The notes under the pieces are model-generated. The model saw only the letters and a list, made by a program, of their open reading frames with translations. It was not told the DNA's origin and ran no database searches. From Parapristionchus giblindavisi (lineage: Eukaryota; Nematoda; Chromadorea; Rhabditida; Diplogasteridae): a stretch of DNA of 64,000 nucleotides. The stretch covers positions 1 through 64,000 of the forward strand of contig CALSFV010000357.1 in assembly GCA_943737045.1 (NCBI GenBank), in the 5' to 3' direction. A program made the translations under genes and the position numbers. Of this stretch, positions 1 to 14,334 are shown one piece after another (position 1 is the first letter of the stretch; each line of letters starts with the position of its first letter).

Positions 1-452
1 TATTCGGTCACAGATCAATTATAATGGCGATATTACAGCACTAAATGGGCGGAGCCTCGACACCTCTATGAAAGCTATTTATTTATCTCTCACGTAGTAA
101 TAAGAGCATCGGAGCCGTCGGGGGCACATTCAGTGATGGCACCCTATGAGATAAGAAGCCTGCGTCATGATCCCGTCCAATCACAGTTTTCAATTCATTT
201 TGAAAGCCAGAGCAACCGCTTAACATACTAAACTCTCTCAAAATTAATATATCGCCTAGTTGGCTTTCGAAGAAAAATGCTGCATCATAATACTGTACAA
301 TAAAAATAGCTGTTGCATATACAATTGGAAAAGGGGCGTGGCCTATGAAGACTGTCTCTTCGGATTGCACAGTAAGTCATTCTTGTTAAAGAACATTGAA
401 TGATGAACATCTTCAACCCTCTATCTTATATATATATATATATATATATATA

Positions 453-690
453 TTAGGTTGTAGCATAAGTTCCTTTGGATTTTGAGGTGAACATTCAAAT
501 AAAATTATCTTTGTTTATCGACGACACTGCGGATGGATATATTTACTGTTGTAGCCGATGGGTCCCTGCTGTAATCCAGCAACACCGTGCGCTCACTACT
601 TTTGGTAAGACTTGGGTTATTGTGCAAACTGTGAGGCCAATCACCTTTCGACATCTTCTTTGTTCTTCAACTTTTCATTTACTAAAGTAA
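453..690. mobile_element. Possible mariner end remnant
   Basis: At 453 the sequence begins TTAGGTTGTAGCATAAGTTC. This closely resembles the terminal repeat at 3790-3822, which reads TTAGGTTGTACCATAAGTAC on the minus strand. Such ends are typical of irritans-type mariner elements. The minus-strand reading at 590-690 contains short stretches resembling a mariner transposase C-terminal half, but with stops and frame changes. No second end was found, so this is a fragment at best. Confidence 0.4.
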
Positions 691-710
691 GTGGGAGGTC
701 TTAACTAAAA

Positions 711-1505
<795 letters not shown>

Positions 1506-1561
<56 letters not shown>
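1506..1561. repeat. (TA)n microsatellite
   Basis: Perfect TA dinucleotide run directly after the second copy of the duplicated unit. Other TA runs in the window lie at 427-453, 714-815, 1171-1233 and 46128-46206. Confidence 0.95.
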
Positions 1562-1563
<2 letters not shown>

Positions 1564-2399
1564 AAGTTACTGGAAGTTAATTGTTACAATTGCAGCGGTA
1601 TAAACTTTCTTTCCTTTCCTCTCCTCCCACCCTCCTCCCTCTCCCTCTTCAATCAAACTTCTCTCCACATCTCCCAGCCAAACATAGATTTACATGAACG
1701 ATTTCTATGCCGGAAATTTACTCTAACTCTTGGAGGAAAGAATGCCTCTCTGCATTACTCTGACCACTTACACAGTACAAAGGAATCCATTCGACTGTAC
1801 ACAAAGGAACCAAAAGGGGCGGAGCTTGATATATCTATTTCGTCATATTCTTGGTCTTTTGTGGATTTCCTGTATATCTCTAGTTTTGCTCTGGAGACGA
1901 TGCCCTCGGGAGAGACTCAATAGACGAAGAAAGAATTAAGATGAGCGGGTATATAGGGAGAGGGAGGGGGAGATAGAGAGGGAGGGAGGGAGTGACAGGG
2001 GGTAGAGGTAGAAAGGGTAATACGGAGGACTTGGTCTGTCTCTCTTCCTCTCGTATTCATGACTATTACTTGCACTATTGCCTAGGCCATAATCCACCTT
2101 ATGAGAAAGACGAAGACGAAGGGAGGGAAAGATGGAGACTTGATGGAGACATCGACATCCCCCACTCATATTGAAAACGACGATGAAAAGACCATGAATA
2201 GTCTCTCTCATGAGGGGGCCTCAGGGGGGGGGGTGCTCCAACAGAGCTAGGCATCTGGTGCACAATAACTTACTGTACGGGCTTAGTCTGTGAATATCCC
2301 TGAATTCGAAAGGAGAAATAATAATAGAGCGAATGTTTCTGGGTGTAGCGTCATGACCAATTGAAGTCTAAGTAATGTATGTAATGAGATCCTTTGCAG

Positions 2400-5300
2400 T
2401 GTTCGCCATTCTCGTCTCGGCGAAGCAGTATATGGGTAAGTATGAGAAGAGGTGAAAGAATTGGATGAGGATAAAGCTGGATGATTTTGTATGAATACTA
2501 ATTTATTTGATTTTTTTCATTGATTGTCGGTTTGTCTTTTCCACTGTCTTAGCTTCTCAATATCCTCTATAGTTGTATTTTTCTCTTCATCTCTCTCTAA
2601 ACTATAATACTAGGTGTCTCTTCCTTTCTTTCTCTCCCTTCCCCCCTTCTTCCTTCTTCACTCTCCATAGGACAATGAAATCAGGCGTCGACGAAGGGAA
2701 ACGAATACAATCAAAACTCTCGTTAAGATGTAGTCAATAGAGAGGAGAGCAGAGAAAGGGGAGGGTGAGAGAGGGAGGAGGAGAGATTGAGGAAGAGAGA
2801 GAGAGAGAGTAAGGCCTACATTCCTTTATTGGAGGAGGAAAGAGAAGCAGAATAAGGAGTTGTAGTAGGAGATCGAGGGGTTAACAGGGAACATTATTTC
2901 CTATATAGAGGAAGGATAAAAACGATAAAAGGACAGAAGATCAAAGATCAATTCAGGTATGCCCATCCAGTGTTGGGTGCCGGCGACGTTCACAGAGCCT
3001 ATGGAACAGTATACGGAAAACTATTGCTGGGTGCAGGTACTGTAGTTCTAAAGCAATAGTTATTCTATCATGGATTTGACATCACAGAGTAGTCAAGATG
3101 ACTGGAAGATGATACGAGTTATCAGGTTATCTCATAAGTCCCTGACTTTTTTGCGTCATGATTTTGAAGCGATTACACCAACGAGAAATAAGAGTTGCTA
3201 TCCAGTGTGCCTTCATCGATTTATTTTCCTCCGAGTTCCAAAAGTTCTGGATACATGGCATCCATGCACTGATCAGCTGTTGGCTAGATACCACCGATGT
3301 GCAATGACGATATTTTAAATCGCTGGCTACAATCTTTTCTAACAAGGGAACGTTCCCAACTTGTCTTGGCTATATGAGATGGCAATAGCATGAATAGAAT
3401 CAGTTTTCGATGCTGATTACGAAACCGCTTTCATACGTTGACCAATCGAGCTGAAATTCGAGAAAATCGATATTAAATTTCGACTAGTTGATTCGAAAAT
3501 TCACATCTTATTTACCTTATCTACTAAACTACTCAAGCAGTTGTTTGGATAATTGATATATGAGTTCATGAACTCATTAGGATGGTTAGTGTGGAAATCC
3601 ACACTAATTTCCGAATCAAATAGACGAATTTCAATATCGATTTTCTCGAAGCTCAGCTCGATTGGGCAACGTTTGAAAGCGGATTCGTAGCATCGAAAAC
3701 TGATTCTATTCATGCTATTGCGATCTCATATGGCCAGGACAAGTTGGGAACGTTCCCTTGCAAGTAAAAAAAGAAATCGAGAAATGTATAAAAAAGTCAG
3801 GTACTTATGGTACAACCTAATAAATACAATCTTGATTTTTCTTAGTAGTTCCTCTTGATTAATTAATGAGTGCATATCTCTTTTCTCTATTGCAGAACAC
3901 GTACTTTCTTCCTCTACACGATTATATCCCTCACAATTATGCCGAACGAGAACATCGACAGATTGGGTTAGTCCAAATAAAATACATAAATAAATAAATA
4001 AATAAATAAATGAATTCTGAACAAATATGATGTGTTTATGGAATTGTTTACATTTCGACTGTATTAACAGATCTTAGATTCATAAATTACAGATATTAAG
4101 TAATGAAATTTAATTACCACAATGAATGATAAACATATCATTGGGTAACAGTTATGCTGAGATCATGAACGTATCATTCATACGAGATGAGATGTATATT
4201 CAAGGACTTACTTCTTTTACATAAGCCAGATATAGAGTTCACGAAGACACGGTGAATTAACTTCGTTTACTCGTTGTGCACTCATTATTCGAATGGCGCA
4301 AAGAAAAATAGCTTATTTGGGAACATGACCATTGAAACATGGATGCCAAACTGCTGCAATTGTAGATAATAATAATAATAATTGTCATACTTATTTTCCT
4401 ATGTAAAAATGACTTAATATTGATACATCTCATTGTTTATGTAATAAGTCATTCCAGTTATTTTCGGTATAAAACAACGTAGAATGCATCCTTAAAATCG
4501 TCGTCCATGTATATATTTAAAGAACGCAAACGTGACGTTTAACTAAACTATCTCATTGAAAATTGTCACGGCAGTATAATTTATAAGAGTTCAGTCGAAA
4601 TTAATTTTGTCAAATCGCAGTTCGCAGTAGAACTTGACTTGAGTGGAGAACAAAGCGCAAAAACATTGAAAGTCACGTATCTAAGAATTGTAAATTTATT
4701 TAATGATTATTATGACTTATTAGGACCTAATTATTGATAATTTCAGTTACTATCAATGGGTGCCTTTCGTTCTCGCCCTCGAAGCCCTGCTCTTCTACGT
4801 GCCAACAATAGTGTGGCGATTGCTCAGTTGGCAATCAGGTGTGCTATTATGTATATTCGTTATATTTTCTCACTATAATTTCAATATCGTCTTGATGATG
4901 CATATACAAGCTGTTCAGAAATCAAGGAAAACTAGGTAGAAAAAGCTCCGTTTTTTCTTTCACTAGGGAATGTGAAAACTATCTTTTATAGTGCTCCAAA
5001 CTCAAGGAACAAAAAATAAATGATGCCAGAAAATTTTTAATAATCGTAAAGTTTTATATAATTGAAGAAGTAAATGTTGCAATTTTGAACAATGGGCGAC
5101 TTCTAAGACAATAGTTTTCTGGTCTTTCTTCAATTGTTTTCTTTTCAATGTGCTCTCGTTTGTCTTTCCCTTGGTGTTGAGTGGGATAATAATTAATCAT
5201 TCTTTATTGTGGTTAGCTATAATAATATATCACTTTAATGTTATTGTATAGAAAACATAAGAGTTTTCTTTTATGCTGTTGTGTGTTTATTCTTCTGACA

Positions 5301-8300
5301 TCATCAATTCTTTTTTCTCTATCCCTCCCCTCTCATTCTCTCTGTTATTATTTTCGTCTTTTGCCTTCTTCCTCCTATCATCCACAACACTAACTAGTCA
5401 TACCTTTTAAAGGTGGACCATACACGCTATGCCATATCACAGTTTAATGGGTAATTTCATTTAGCACTTTACTTGAGCACAAATTCAATCTTAGAAATCA
5501 GTAAAATAAGCTAAAGAATTTTCACAAAAAAAAGAAGCAAATGTTACTACAAAGTACTTGCAATGAGGATACTGTATAATAAGAGTAAGAATATAAAACA
5601 AGTCAAATAACTTGAATACAAATGCAATAAAAGGAACCTAAACTCATCAGTTGTTTCTTCTATCTTCTCTCACTCTGTCCATTCTGTTCTTCCTGCTTCG
5701 CTTCGTTTCTATTCACTCAGCGTACTCAACATGCATAAATTATGTGATGAATACGAAGTTGTCATAGGGGGAGAGTCCATAAGAAGAATAAGAATACGAG
5801 GAAGAGTAGAAAATATACTGTGTTATTCGTCCGGAGAGGAAGAATACTCTAGAGACAAGAAGAAGAAAAAAGGGGACATCTTTCAGACTTGCTTATATTA
5901 CTACTGAATTAACTTGAGAGACAATAGTCGTATAGTGAAGGACGACAAACATAACTTGTATTTCATTATGGTCGTCATTGTTTTCAATCCAGAAGTGCAG
6001 GGTTTATTGAGTTGGATTAATAACAAATTGCATTTTCGAATACTGAGAAGTATGTGTTTGATCGATGTTCATACCGTGATTACACATTATACTACAATAT
6101 AAAAATACAATTGGCTGGCCAAACAATTGAAATGAGCAAAAAAATATTTTTTAATTCAATTTAAAAAATATATATAAATTAAGGAATTCATGTGCAATCT
6201 CTCGTCCAAATGGCCTGTGACTCTCGTCTACTCGATCTCGATGCGAGAAACAAGGCCCTTCAGACTATTGCAACCAATGTGGAAGAGGCGCTCCATGTTA
6301 AACATCAAGTGGTCAGTGAACTTCGGTTTTCCATATTGGAATAGCAGATTAATTGTTCACTAATAGCAAAATATGGAGAAAAGAATTTCATTAGCACCTG
6401 GAAATCAGGTACTACGTGCTTTATGACGGTGAAAATATGATCTAAAATGCATTGGCGGAAAATCCGTTTCTGCAAGAAATAATAATAATAATAAATTTAT
6501 CGATTTTAAGGATAACTAGAAATAGTGAACTATTGATATCGTGTTGAATTACATAATATGCGATGCCACAACTTAGGTAGCAAAGAAAGAGAGGAACACA
6601 TTCCTATTCTATAAAACACACTATCTGAGAGAATTCAACAACCGATTTTTTTCTTGGTATTGACGAAAAATGAATTTTCCGGTTTTATGTATGATAATTA
6701 TAGGCTCCATGAGTGAAGTACATTGGTACTTGGAAATATCTTCCAATTGAAAATTCGCACCAGGGGGCGCGTTTGGTGTAGTTTGGCGACTTTTCCTAAT
6801 AAGTTTATTTTGAATCCAATCGATTCGGGAGTGGGCGTAATCGACTTCTTGGCCAATTCTAAGAAACTTTTGCCGAGGAGAGTTTTTCGAGCAAAGGACA
6901 ACGAACGTTGGGATTGGAAAAATAATTACATTAAATTAATTCTCACTATTTTCCCATGGCGAACTACAATTTTTTATTTGCTTAATAGCTTCTTCATGTC
7001 ATTACACATCTTCAATTTAAAAAGTATAATTTTTAAAAAATTACAAGTTTGTGTACGAATCAATTTTGTTCGCTGTATTCAATTGTGGTGAGGATTGGCG
7101 AGGTTTCCTAAAAAGTTTATTTCGAAACCAATCGATTCGGGAGTAGGCGCATTCGAATCCATGTCTAATTCTAAGAAACTATTGCTAAGGAGAGTTTTTC
7201 GATCAAAGGTCAACGAACGATGATATTGGGAATTTTCGAAAAAAATGTTTACATTAAATATATTCTCACTATTTTCCATGGCGAATGTAAACATTTTATT
7301 GCTCAATCGCTTCTACATTGAGAGAATTATGGAAAATAGTGAGAATTAATTTAATGTAAACATTTTTTTCGAAAATTCCCAATATCAGCGTTCGTTGATC
7401 GAAAAACTCTCCCTAGCAATAGTTTCTTAGAATTAGACATGGATTCGAATGTGCCTACTCCCCAATCGATTGGTTTCGAAATAAACTTTTTAGGAAACCT
7501 CGCCAATCCTCACCACAATTGAATACAGCGAACAAAATTGATTCGTTCATAAACTTGTAATTTTTTAAAAATTATACTTTTTAAATTGAAGATGTGTAAT
7601 GACATGTAGAAGCTATCAAGCAAATAAAAAATTGTAGTTCGCCATGGGAAAATAGTGAGAATTAATTTAATGTAATTATTTTTCCAATTCCAACGTTCGT
7701 TGACCTTTGCTCGAAAAACTCTCCTCGGCAATAGCTTCTTAGAATTGACCAAGGAGTCGATTTCGCCCACTCCCGAATCGATTGGATTCGAAATAAACTT
7801 ATTAGGAAAAGTCGCCAAACTACACCAAACGCACCCCCTGATGCGAATTTTCAATTGGAAGATATTTCCAAGTACCAATGTACTTCACACATGGAGCCTG
7901 TAATTATCATACATAAAACCGGAAAATTCATTTTTCGTCAATACCACACATATGTGGATTTTCTCAGATAGCGTAATATAAGAACTGTATGTTCTATTCC
8001 ATTAGTCATAAATAATAGAATCGATTATCTGCAAGGTTGGTATGATAAGTTTTTATCGGACAGAGTTAATAAGAATCTTAATGCTTCCTTCTAGTCAGTA
8101 CTCATTAATCTTACCGAGAATAATTTGACGTAGTATCATCATTTCCAACTCATGCTATCCATTTTGGTTAAACTTGCAATCGTATAATACCCCGAGGGAA
8201 GGAAAATTGGATGTGCAAAAAATGGAAGACTTGAAATGAAATTTTTAAATGTGCGAAAAAAGCAGGTGAATATGTGTTTATAATTTGATGCAAGAAAAAA

Positions 8301-11300
8301 AAAAGTTTCCTGGTAAGTTTCACTAAATAGAAAAAAGTCCATAATACTATATTTACAATTTAGTTCCAACATCTTGCTTATAAATAAATTTTATCATGGC
8401 GAGAGTTTCTCAGAAAAAAAAAGAAAAATTAAAAGCAGCAATCACAATAGAAAAGACAAGCGACCATAGATTAAGATAGATGCATACATGTTGGAGAGTT
8501 TAGAGGATGCAAAGACACATTAGCAAGAAGACTAAGTGGTTGTGCGGAACTTCGACGATTTCTTCAGGCCAAGTTGATATAGAGTTGATTCAGAGCTTAG
8601 AATATTATAGAATAATATTGTAATAACAACTGATAATGATAAACGGACAACTAACAACTGATTTTAGATGAAATAAAGTATACAATGACCAACAATTACA
8701 GATGAGTGGAAGTAAGATGAAAGTACTGAATTTCATCATATGCACGCGATCATCCGGAGCCGCCGTAACCTTCTTGTACATATCAGTGAAGATCTTATAT
8801 ACGGTCAATATCGTCGGACAGATCTTCCTTTTGAACACATTCCTAGGGAATAGAAGTCGCTGGTATGGACTGCAGGTGAGATTTGTGCAGCTGCTAAATA
8901 CGACAGAATTAATTTCGTTTGATTGTGAAAGCCTCGTCTATGCTTTCTTTTATGGACAAATGCTTTCAAAACGTGAATTACACCTGTTGCTTATTTGAAA
9001 GATGTTTAGAAATTTTTCGGAAATTTCCGATTTTCCGAAAATATTTTTTCCGAGCCGCCCTGATGTTCACGTTATTTTCCAACATAATTATTTTATGAAT
9101 ACTTTAGATAAATATGTATTTCAATCTAACATAGAGACTATTCAGGTACTAAATGACTTAATGAACGGTCGTGAATGGGAGGAGTCTGGTCACTTTCCCC
9201 GAGTTACTTTGTGCGATTTTGAAGTTAAGGTATGTCGATAACGTCTTCTACATATACATATAAAATGGTGTAGTAAAATTATATAATATTATCAATCCAG
9301 TACAATTGCAACAATAGATTTATCGATTTTCTCTTTCTATACCTTATGTCGTAAAACCCATAGAGGGAGGGTGTGTTTGTGATTTACATGCATGAAGATG
9401 AGGTCGAGAGAATGTAAAAAAGAAAAGTGAGAAGTTGAGAATGGAGAAAGAGTAAGAATGACGAGAGAACTCCAGATCAGTCATTAATGGACGGGGCTTT
9501 GGTTCCAGAAACAATGACAGAATAGAATTTTTTTATTTCATTACATTTGGGACCTCAGAGTTACTGCTATACGACAGTGAAGATTCTGCAATAGAAAAAA
9601 TATAAATGCTAGCTAGGAAAATAAAGCCATGTATAATACAAACAAATAAAGAATTCAATTGAATGCTTTTGAGTCATTGTAGGTATTGGGCAATGTGCAT
9701 CGACATACAGTGCAGTGCGTGCTCATGATCAATATGTTCAATGAGAAGATATTCTTGTTCTTATGGTAAGCTAACCGCAAAAGAAATTGAAATATAATAC
9801 GATCGACGATTCAATATATAAACATATATGTGTGCAAGCATAAATATGATGTTACAACCTTGTAGAAAAGTTGAATGAAAATAGATTCAAAATTTTCATT
9901 ACACTACAGATATGAGAAATATAATGGCACATTCAAGGTGATACAAAGTTTTAAAAAAAACATGTCAGGTTCTGGTATTTCCTCCTAGCCGGAGCCACAG
10001 TCTGTTCACTTTTCTATTGGATCTACATCTCAGTTGTGCCGAGCAGGTTAATATGCATTATTTTCTCTTATTGCTATATGCAACATGATTAACATAGTGA
10101 GAATGTTCGATCCATAGTGAGAAAAAAGAAATATATTTATAGTATCGGCCAAACGTATCGCTCAAAATTTAAAATGGCATAACTTTCTTCGTTTTCAAAC
10201 TACAGCTTTCCCTCCCGGGTTTTTTTCCAGTAACACGTTGTAGAAGGTGTATAATCGTATTATGGGCTTAGTCTTGGGTTGTCGAACTGAAATATCCAAT
10301 ATGTAGAGGAGGTAATTTGGATTTGAAATGATGCAACGATGTGCAATGTTTTTTTCTGTACGCTCAACTAACTTGTCTTATTGTTAAAGGCACACACCGG
10401 GCCAATTTGAAACTCTCCGCTCTAGCAATCTCTCGCTTTCTTTGAATACGAGAGAGCGTTGCCAAAGCATTTTTTCACCGTTGCTTAAGAGGTTGAACAT
10501 GCTTTTACGAAAAACATCACTTGAAAAAGTACTACAATCATTGATTTTTCATATTTGCACAAATAGGACTATGGTGAACATCGTGGAATCAAAATATATA
10601 TTATCCCACATTTCCCCTAAATCTGGAAATGGCCAAATCGCTGAACATGATGGTTCTTCATATTGAGAGTATGATCTCTATAGACAACTATTGATGATTA
10701 ATGATGAATCTCAACAGGAACGAGAAATATTCATCGAATTATCTCTACATGTCATCTAGCAGAATCTCTTTTTTCCCCTAATTTTAGGAAAGTAGAGCTA
10801 ACCTATACCACTAACTCCAACTTACCTAAGCGGATAGAAAAATCATTATAAAAAGTAGCGTCTTCTCAAGTCTTTTTGGGATATTTGGATTCGATAACTC
10901 ACGACTACGCCTACGTTTTCACTGGCGAAAATCTGGAAGCTGTAGCGTGAAAATAAAGAATTTTTTTTACATTTAATAATTTCAGACAATTAAACTTCGT
11001 CGGAAAGTACTTGACGGGAATCGAGGGATACAAAATGGTGGACTCACAATCATTGAGGCGATTTGTATTCCAATTCTTGCGGCAGGTAATGTATTTGATA
11101 TATCATTATCACATAAATTATTGTTGAAACATCATAATAAATCGATCCTATTACTCTTTTCATGGAGACTTGTTTTGTCACAACACTCATAATTCGTCCT
11201 TTTATTATTTCATGATTATCAGGACGGAGTGTTCCTTCTTCGAATGGTTGCCACGCATGCTGGAGAGCTGCCATGCTATGAGTTGGCCAAGTCATTATGG

Positions 11301-11345
11301 AACAATTATTGCGACAACAAAGAGGGAAAAATGCACGACGTCTAA
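2400..11345 (+). CDS. Innexin gap-junction protein (N-terminal exon missing)
   Basis: Innexins form invertebrate gap-junction channels in the plasma membrane. Exons seen: 2400-2435, 2957-3036, 3896-3966, 4747-4838, 6184-6311, 8702-8875, 9146-9229, 9683-9765, 9969-10046, 10986-11085, 11223-11345. All phases agree (1049 nt, about 349 codons). The order of landmarks is that of the family: end of TM1 (SAKQYMG), first extracellular loop with two cysteines (PIQCWVP, ENYCWVQ), the signature YYQWVPF before TM2, a cytoplasmic loop ([20 protein letters not shown]), TM3 ([12 protein letters not shown]), second loop with two cysteines ([16 protein letters not shown]), TM4 ([17 protein letters not shown]), and a short tail ending KMHDV and TAA. 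Family members are usually 370-430 aa, so roughly 40-50 N-terminal residues are missing; exon 1 starts in mid-codon after TTTGCAG. Introns are large and carry foldback elements. It is unc-7/unc-9/inx-type; the exact orthologue cannot be told. Confidence 0.95.
3118..3822 (-). mobile_element. Mariner remnant interrupted by a palindromic MITE
   Basis: The ends are inverted: near 3121 CAGGTTATCTCATAAGTCCC and, reversed, at 3790-3822 AGGTTGTACCATAAGTACC, each followed inward by TGACTTTTT. The minus strand just inside the left end (3127-3345) reads through a segment with [11 protein letters not shown], resembling the C-terminal end of mariner transposases (family knowledge). The palindrome 3343-3760 lies inside. 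The whole element sits in innexin intron 2. Confidence 0.6.
3343..3760. mobile_element. Palindromic MITE with CAAGGGAA ends
   Basis: Inverted repeat of about 150-bp arms around a short centre. It begins CAAGGGAACGTTCCCAAC and ends with the exact reverse complement. The tips share CAAGGGA with the palindrome at 43746-44657. The left flank is TAA, which would fit a 3-bp TWA target duplication of PIF/Harbinger type; the right flank (CAA) is diverged. No coding capacity. Confidence 0.75.
6617..7972. mobile_element. Large foldback element, copy 1, with duplicated modules
   Basis: Two long arms mirror each other around about 7325. The outer ends carry CACTATCTGAGAGAATTC (6617-) and, reversed, ATTTTCTCAGATAGCG (7957-7972). 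Each arm holds two diverged copies of a ~300-bp module with the shared pieces CCAATCGATTCGGGAGT, ATTCTAAGAAAC and GAGAGTTTTTCGA (left arm at 6815-6900 and 7130-7200). It lies in the innexin intron between exons 5 and 6. A related element is at 54193-55590. No transposase recognised; the open stretches on each arm are mirror images of one another. Confidence 0.85.
10384..10475. mobile_element. Short MITE family A, truncated copy
   Basis: Starts TTAAAGGCACACACCGGGCC, then AATTTGAAACTCTCCGCTCT and a GAGAGAGCGTTGCC segment that begins the return arm, but the final TTTAA end is missing. The same family is seen complete at 26815-26946 and 38186-38294. It lies in an innexin intron. Confidence 0.65.
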
Positions 11346-11876
11346 TCCATCTGTAACCCTCGTCGAGTTCCCTGATTATCAATGTCATCGAGACCCCCTG
11401 AATCAGGGTCATCTTCGTCGAGTCCCTAATTTCTATCCCGATCGTTAACATTCGCGTGTAGCTCTTTCTTTCATAGCAATATGCTCATTCCCTCTCCAGA
11501 AGTTTTCTTCGACCCAAAATCCACAAACGCGGGGCCATAACTACTTCCGTCTACTATACTTATATATAATGCCGTGTGTCATAAAATTCTTTTTTCTTCT
11601 ATTGTATTATGAATCACTTTTAAAAAATACATTTAAATAGTTTTTTTTAATCTGGGAATTGTATGCAAATTTATTCAATTTTGATTCTAGTCCCATTCAA
11701 TTTTCGTAAAACTAGCCAAATGTTTACCCTCGCGAGTCTTTCTTAATCAGTTCATCTACTCTTAAAGGAAGTTAAACCTTAGTCAACGGTCTCTTTGCTA
11801 ATCTACACTCTTTCGTCGGCAGAGAACAAACAAATATTAAGAGGAGCGAAGACGCCGCAGACAATTGTGATTCTCA

Positions 11877-12047
11877 TCTGATTTATTAAAACTTTAAGTG
11901 TACTTGAAATATGCCACTCTCCTAAAGTTTACTTTAAGTAAGCTACAAGTGAAAGAATATTTGACAAAATTTATTACAGTATACTGCACCTCTTCAAGTA
12001 AATTTCAAGTGACGAATTTTAAGTACACTTTAAGTTTTTAAAAATCA
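11877..12047. repeat. Short palindromic element
   Basis: The left arm CTGATTTATTAAAACTTTAA and the right arm TTAAGTTTTTAAAAATCAG are imperfect reverse complements. AAGTGTACTTGAAAT is mirrored near 11995-12025. It is probably a non-autonomous element; no duplication of flanks was established. Confidence 0.55.
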
Positions 12048-12706
12048 GAGTATTTTCTCTTCCGTTAGGGTCTTAACATGTTTTGGGATGTTCCATCTTT
12101 GTTGCAATGAGATCTGAACACTCCTCTCTCACCTTTCATTACTGCAACCAATCTCGATCATCTTTCACATTACAGAGATAAGAATTTGTCCCGCAACCTT
12201 TATCTTTCACTCTGTAGGCTTTGTAATAATTCTGCCCCCGCACTTGCCAATTCGTTGTCCATCGTCAATTCGTCCGAGTTGCCACTATCTCCCGTGTGAT
12301 ATATCCTACTTTCACAAATACTTTCCGATAAGCCACGACCCTTTTCTTATTTTATCACATTGTACTATAAGCCTAACTTTCCTTAATTAGTCTATCAGGT
12401 ATCAGTTTGTCACAATCCACGACACCAATCCTTCGTTTATGCCAAATCCATTCAATCCTAACCAATATTCTTTCGCCTTGCACTCCGTTTTTTTTTCAAT
12501 AGCATTGCGTGCCAAACTTCCGTTGTTTAGCGTCGTTGAAGTATCTTAGGATAACGATAGATGAGAAGCAAGCATACAAAAAAAATTATTATTTTGTCCG
12601 CTCTTTCCTCTTTCGCTACCTCTGTCTTTTATCGATCCCATCTCTTGATTTTTGGTCTGCCGATATTACAATTACTGCCAATACACTTGATTAGAACCCT
12701 ATGTTT

Positions 12707-13346
12707 TTGGAGGTGAACAATTCGGCAACGCCCATTTCGGCAACGAGTTATAAATCGGTTGGGAGATGGTGTATGGAAACAAAGATTGTACCATTGTTAT
12801 CAGTGTGGGTGTACCGTATTGGGCTACCTTAACCGTCGGGAATCGTGAACTGATTTTTTAGCCGACCAGTTCATGGTTCATGGTTGAAAATGGACTAAGT
12901 CTAAAAATTCATGATGGCCGGAGAATACTAGTTACCATTTTATCAACAATGAGCCAACTTTTATCTTTCTGGATACCGTAATCCGAACTACCGCAATCGA
13001 ACCTGGATTTTCCGTCATTTTCGCTACAATATTGTAAGGTACGGTAGCTAGATTACGGTAGATCGTTTTACGGTATCCAGAAAGATAAAAGTTGGCTCAT
13101 TGTTGATATAATTGTAACTAGTATTTGATTTCCGGCCATCATGAATTTTTCGACTTTGGCCATTTTCAACTATGAACCCCGGGTCATGGGTCGACTGAAA
13201 AAATCAGTTCGCGATTCCCGACGGTTACGGTAGCCCAGTACCGTACACCCACTCTGATAACAATGGCACAATCTTTGTTTCCATACATCATCTCCCAACC
13301 GCTTTATAACTCGTTGCCGAAAAGGGCGTTGCCGAATTGTCCACCC
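12707..13346. mobile_element. 640-bp palindromic (foldback) element
   Basis: Begins GGAGGTGAACAATTCGGCAA and ends with its reverse complement (TTGCCGAATTGTCC, 13329-13342). The arms of about 290 bp match throughout: GAGCCAACTTTTATCTTTCT at 12952 is mirrored by AGAAAGATAAAAGTTGGCTC at 13079. The right end runs into a C homopolymer. No coding potential. Confidence 0.85.
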
Positions 13347-13959
13347 CCCCCCCTATATATTATATATTTCCTGAAATCACTGATTATGTGAGTACTTCTA
13401 GCAAAATATTGATTTTGTGCATTTATTCGTTCCAATTTTAAGAGCTTTGCACTTGGTGTACACAACATTTTTGTCCCATACTCTAGAGAACATCTATGTA
13501 TATGATCTGCATGTATCTTCTTTTATCTACTTGAATTGTATAATTTCTTATTTTTCCTCACCATTTTGTTTGTTTCATCTATATATTATTAATTCTGATC
13601 TCCTTGGGTGAATTCATTCTCGTTTTGTTCATAAAGAAATTAATTCTAGTCCCAGTTCATCCCACAGAACTCTTTCCATTATTGAATTGTATCTAATCTC
13701 GGAATAAAGGAATATATTGGACACTCTTTCATTACAATTAAAGAATGACATAGGAAAATACTATAACCTTCTTATTTGAAGGCGATAGTTACATTTCTTA
13801 ACTGCTTGTGCTGTAAATCAAGACATAAAATATGGAAAAATAAAATAAATGAATAAAGATAAATATAAAATACACAAAAAAATTAATCGATAGTGCCAAA
13901 ACGTTTTGTATGCGCAAGAAACATAATAATCACAAACCGTTAGATGAACATCGTTCTCA

Positions 13960-14095
13960 GGTTTCCTCTCTCTATCTCTCCCTCTCTCCCTATCTCTCCC
14001 TCTCTCTCTCTATCTCTCTCTATTTCTCCCTCTCTCTCCGTCTCTCTCTCTCTCTCTCTCTCTCTCTTTATCTCTCTCTCTCTCCTCTTCTCTTG
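13960..14095. repeat. TC-rich low-complexity tract
   Basis: Imperfect CTCTCTATCTCTCCCTCTC runs. Open reading through it is an artefact of the repeat. Confidence 0.9.
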
Positions 14096-14334
14096 CGCCT
14101 GTTCCCATCCCTGAGGAGTCCTATTCAGGACGAAGCGCAGGTGTGTATGATAGATCTGTTCTGTTTGCTCAGGATGACTACTTCTGACCTTATTCTCGGA
14201 TTTAGGGACCATCGTTCTTATTTCTTCTTCTTCTTCTTCACGCATATATGTCCACGCTCCGTTGGCTCCCTTCTTCCTCATACTCTTTATTCTCCTTCTA
14301 CTCCTTCCTCTACTTAGTCTTTTCCCCGTTATTC

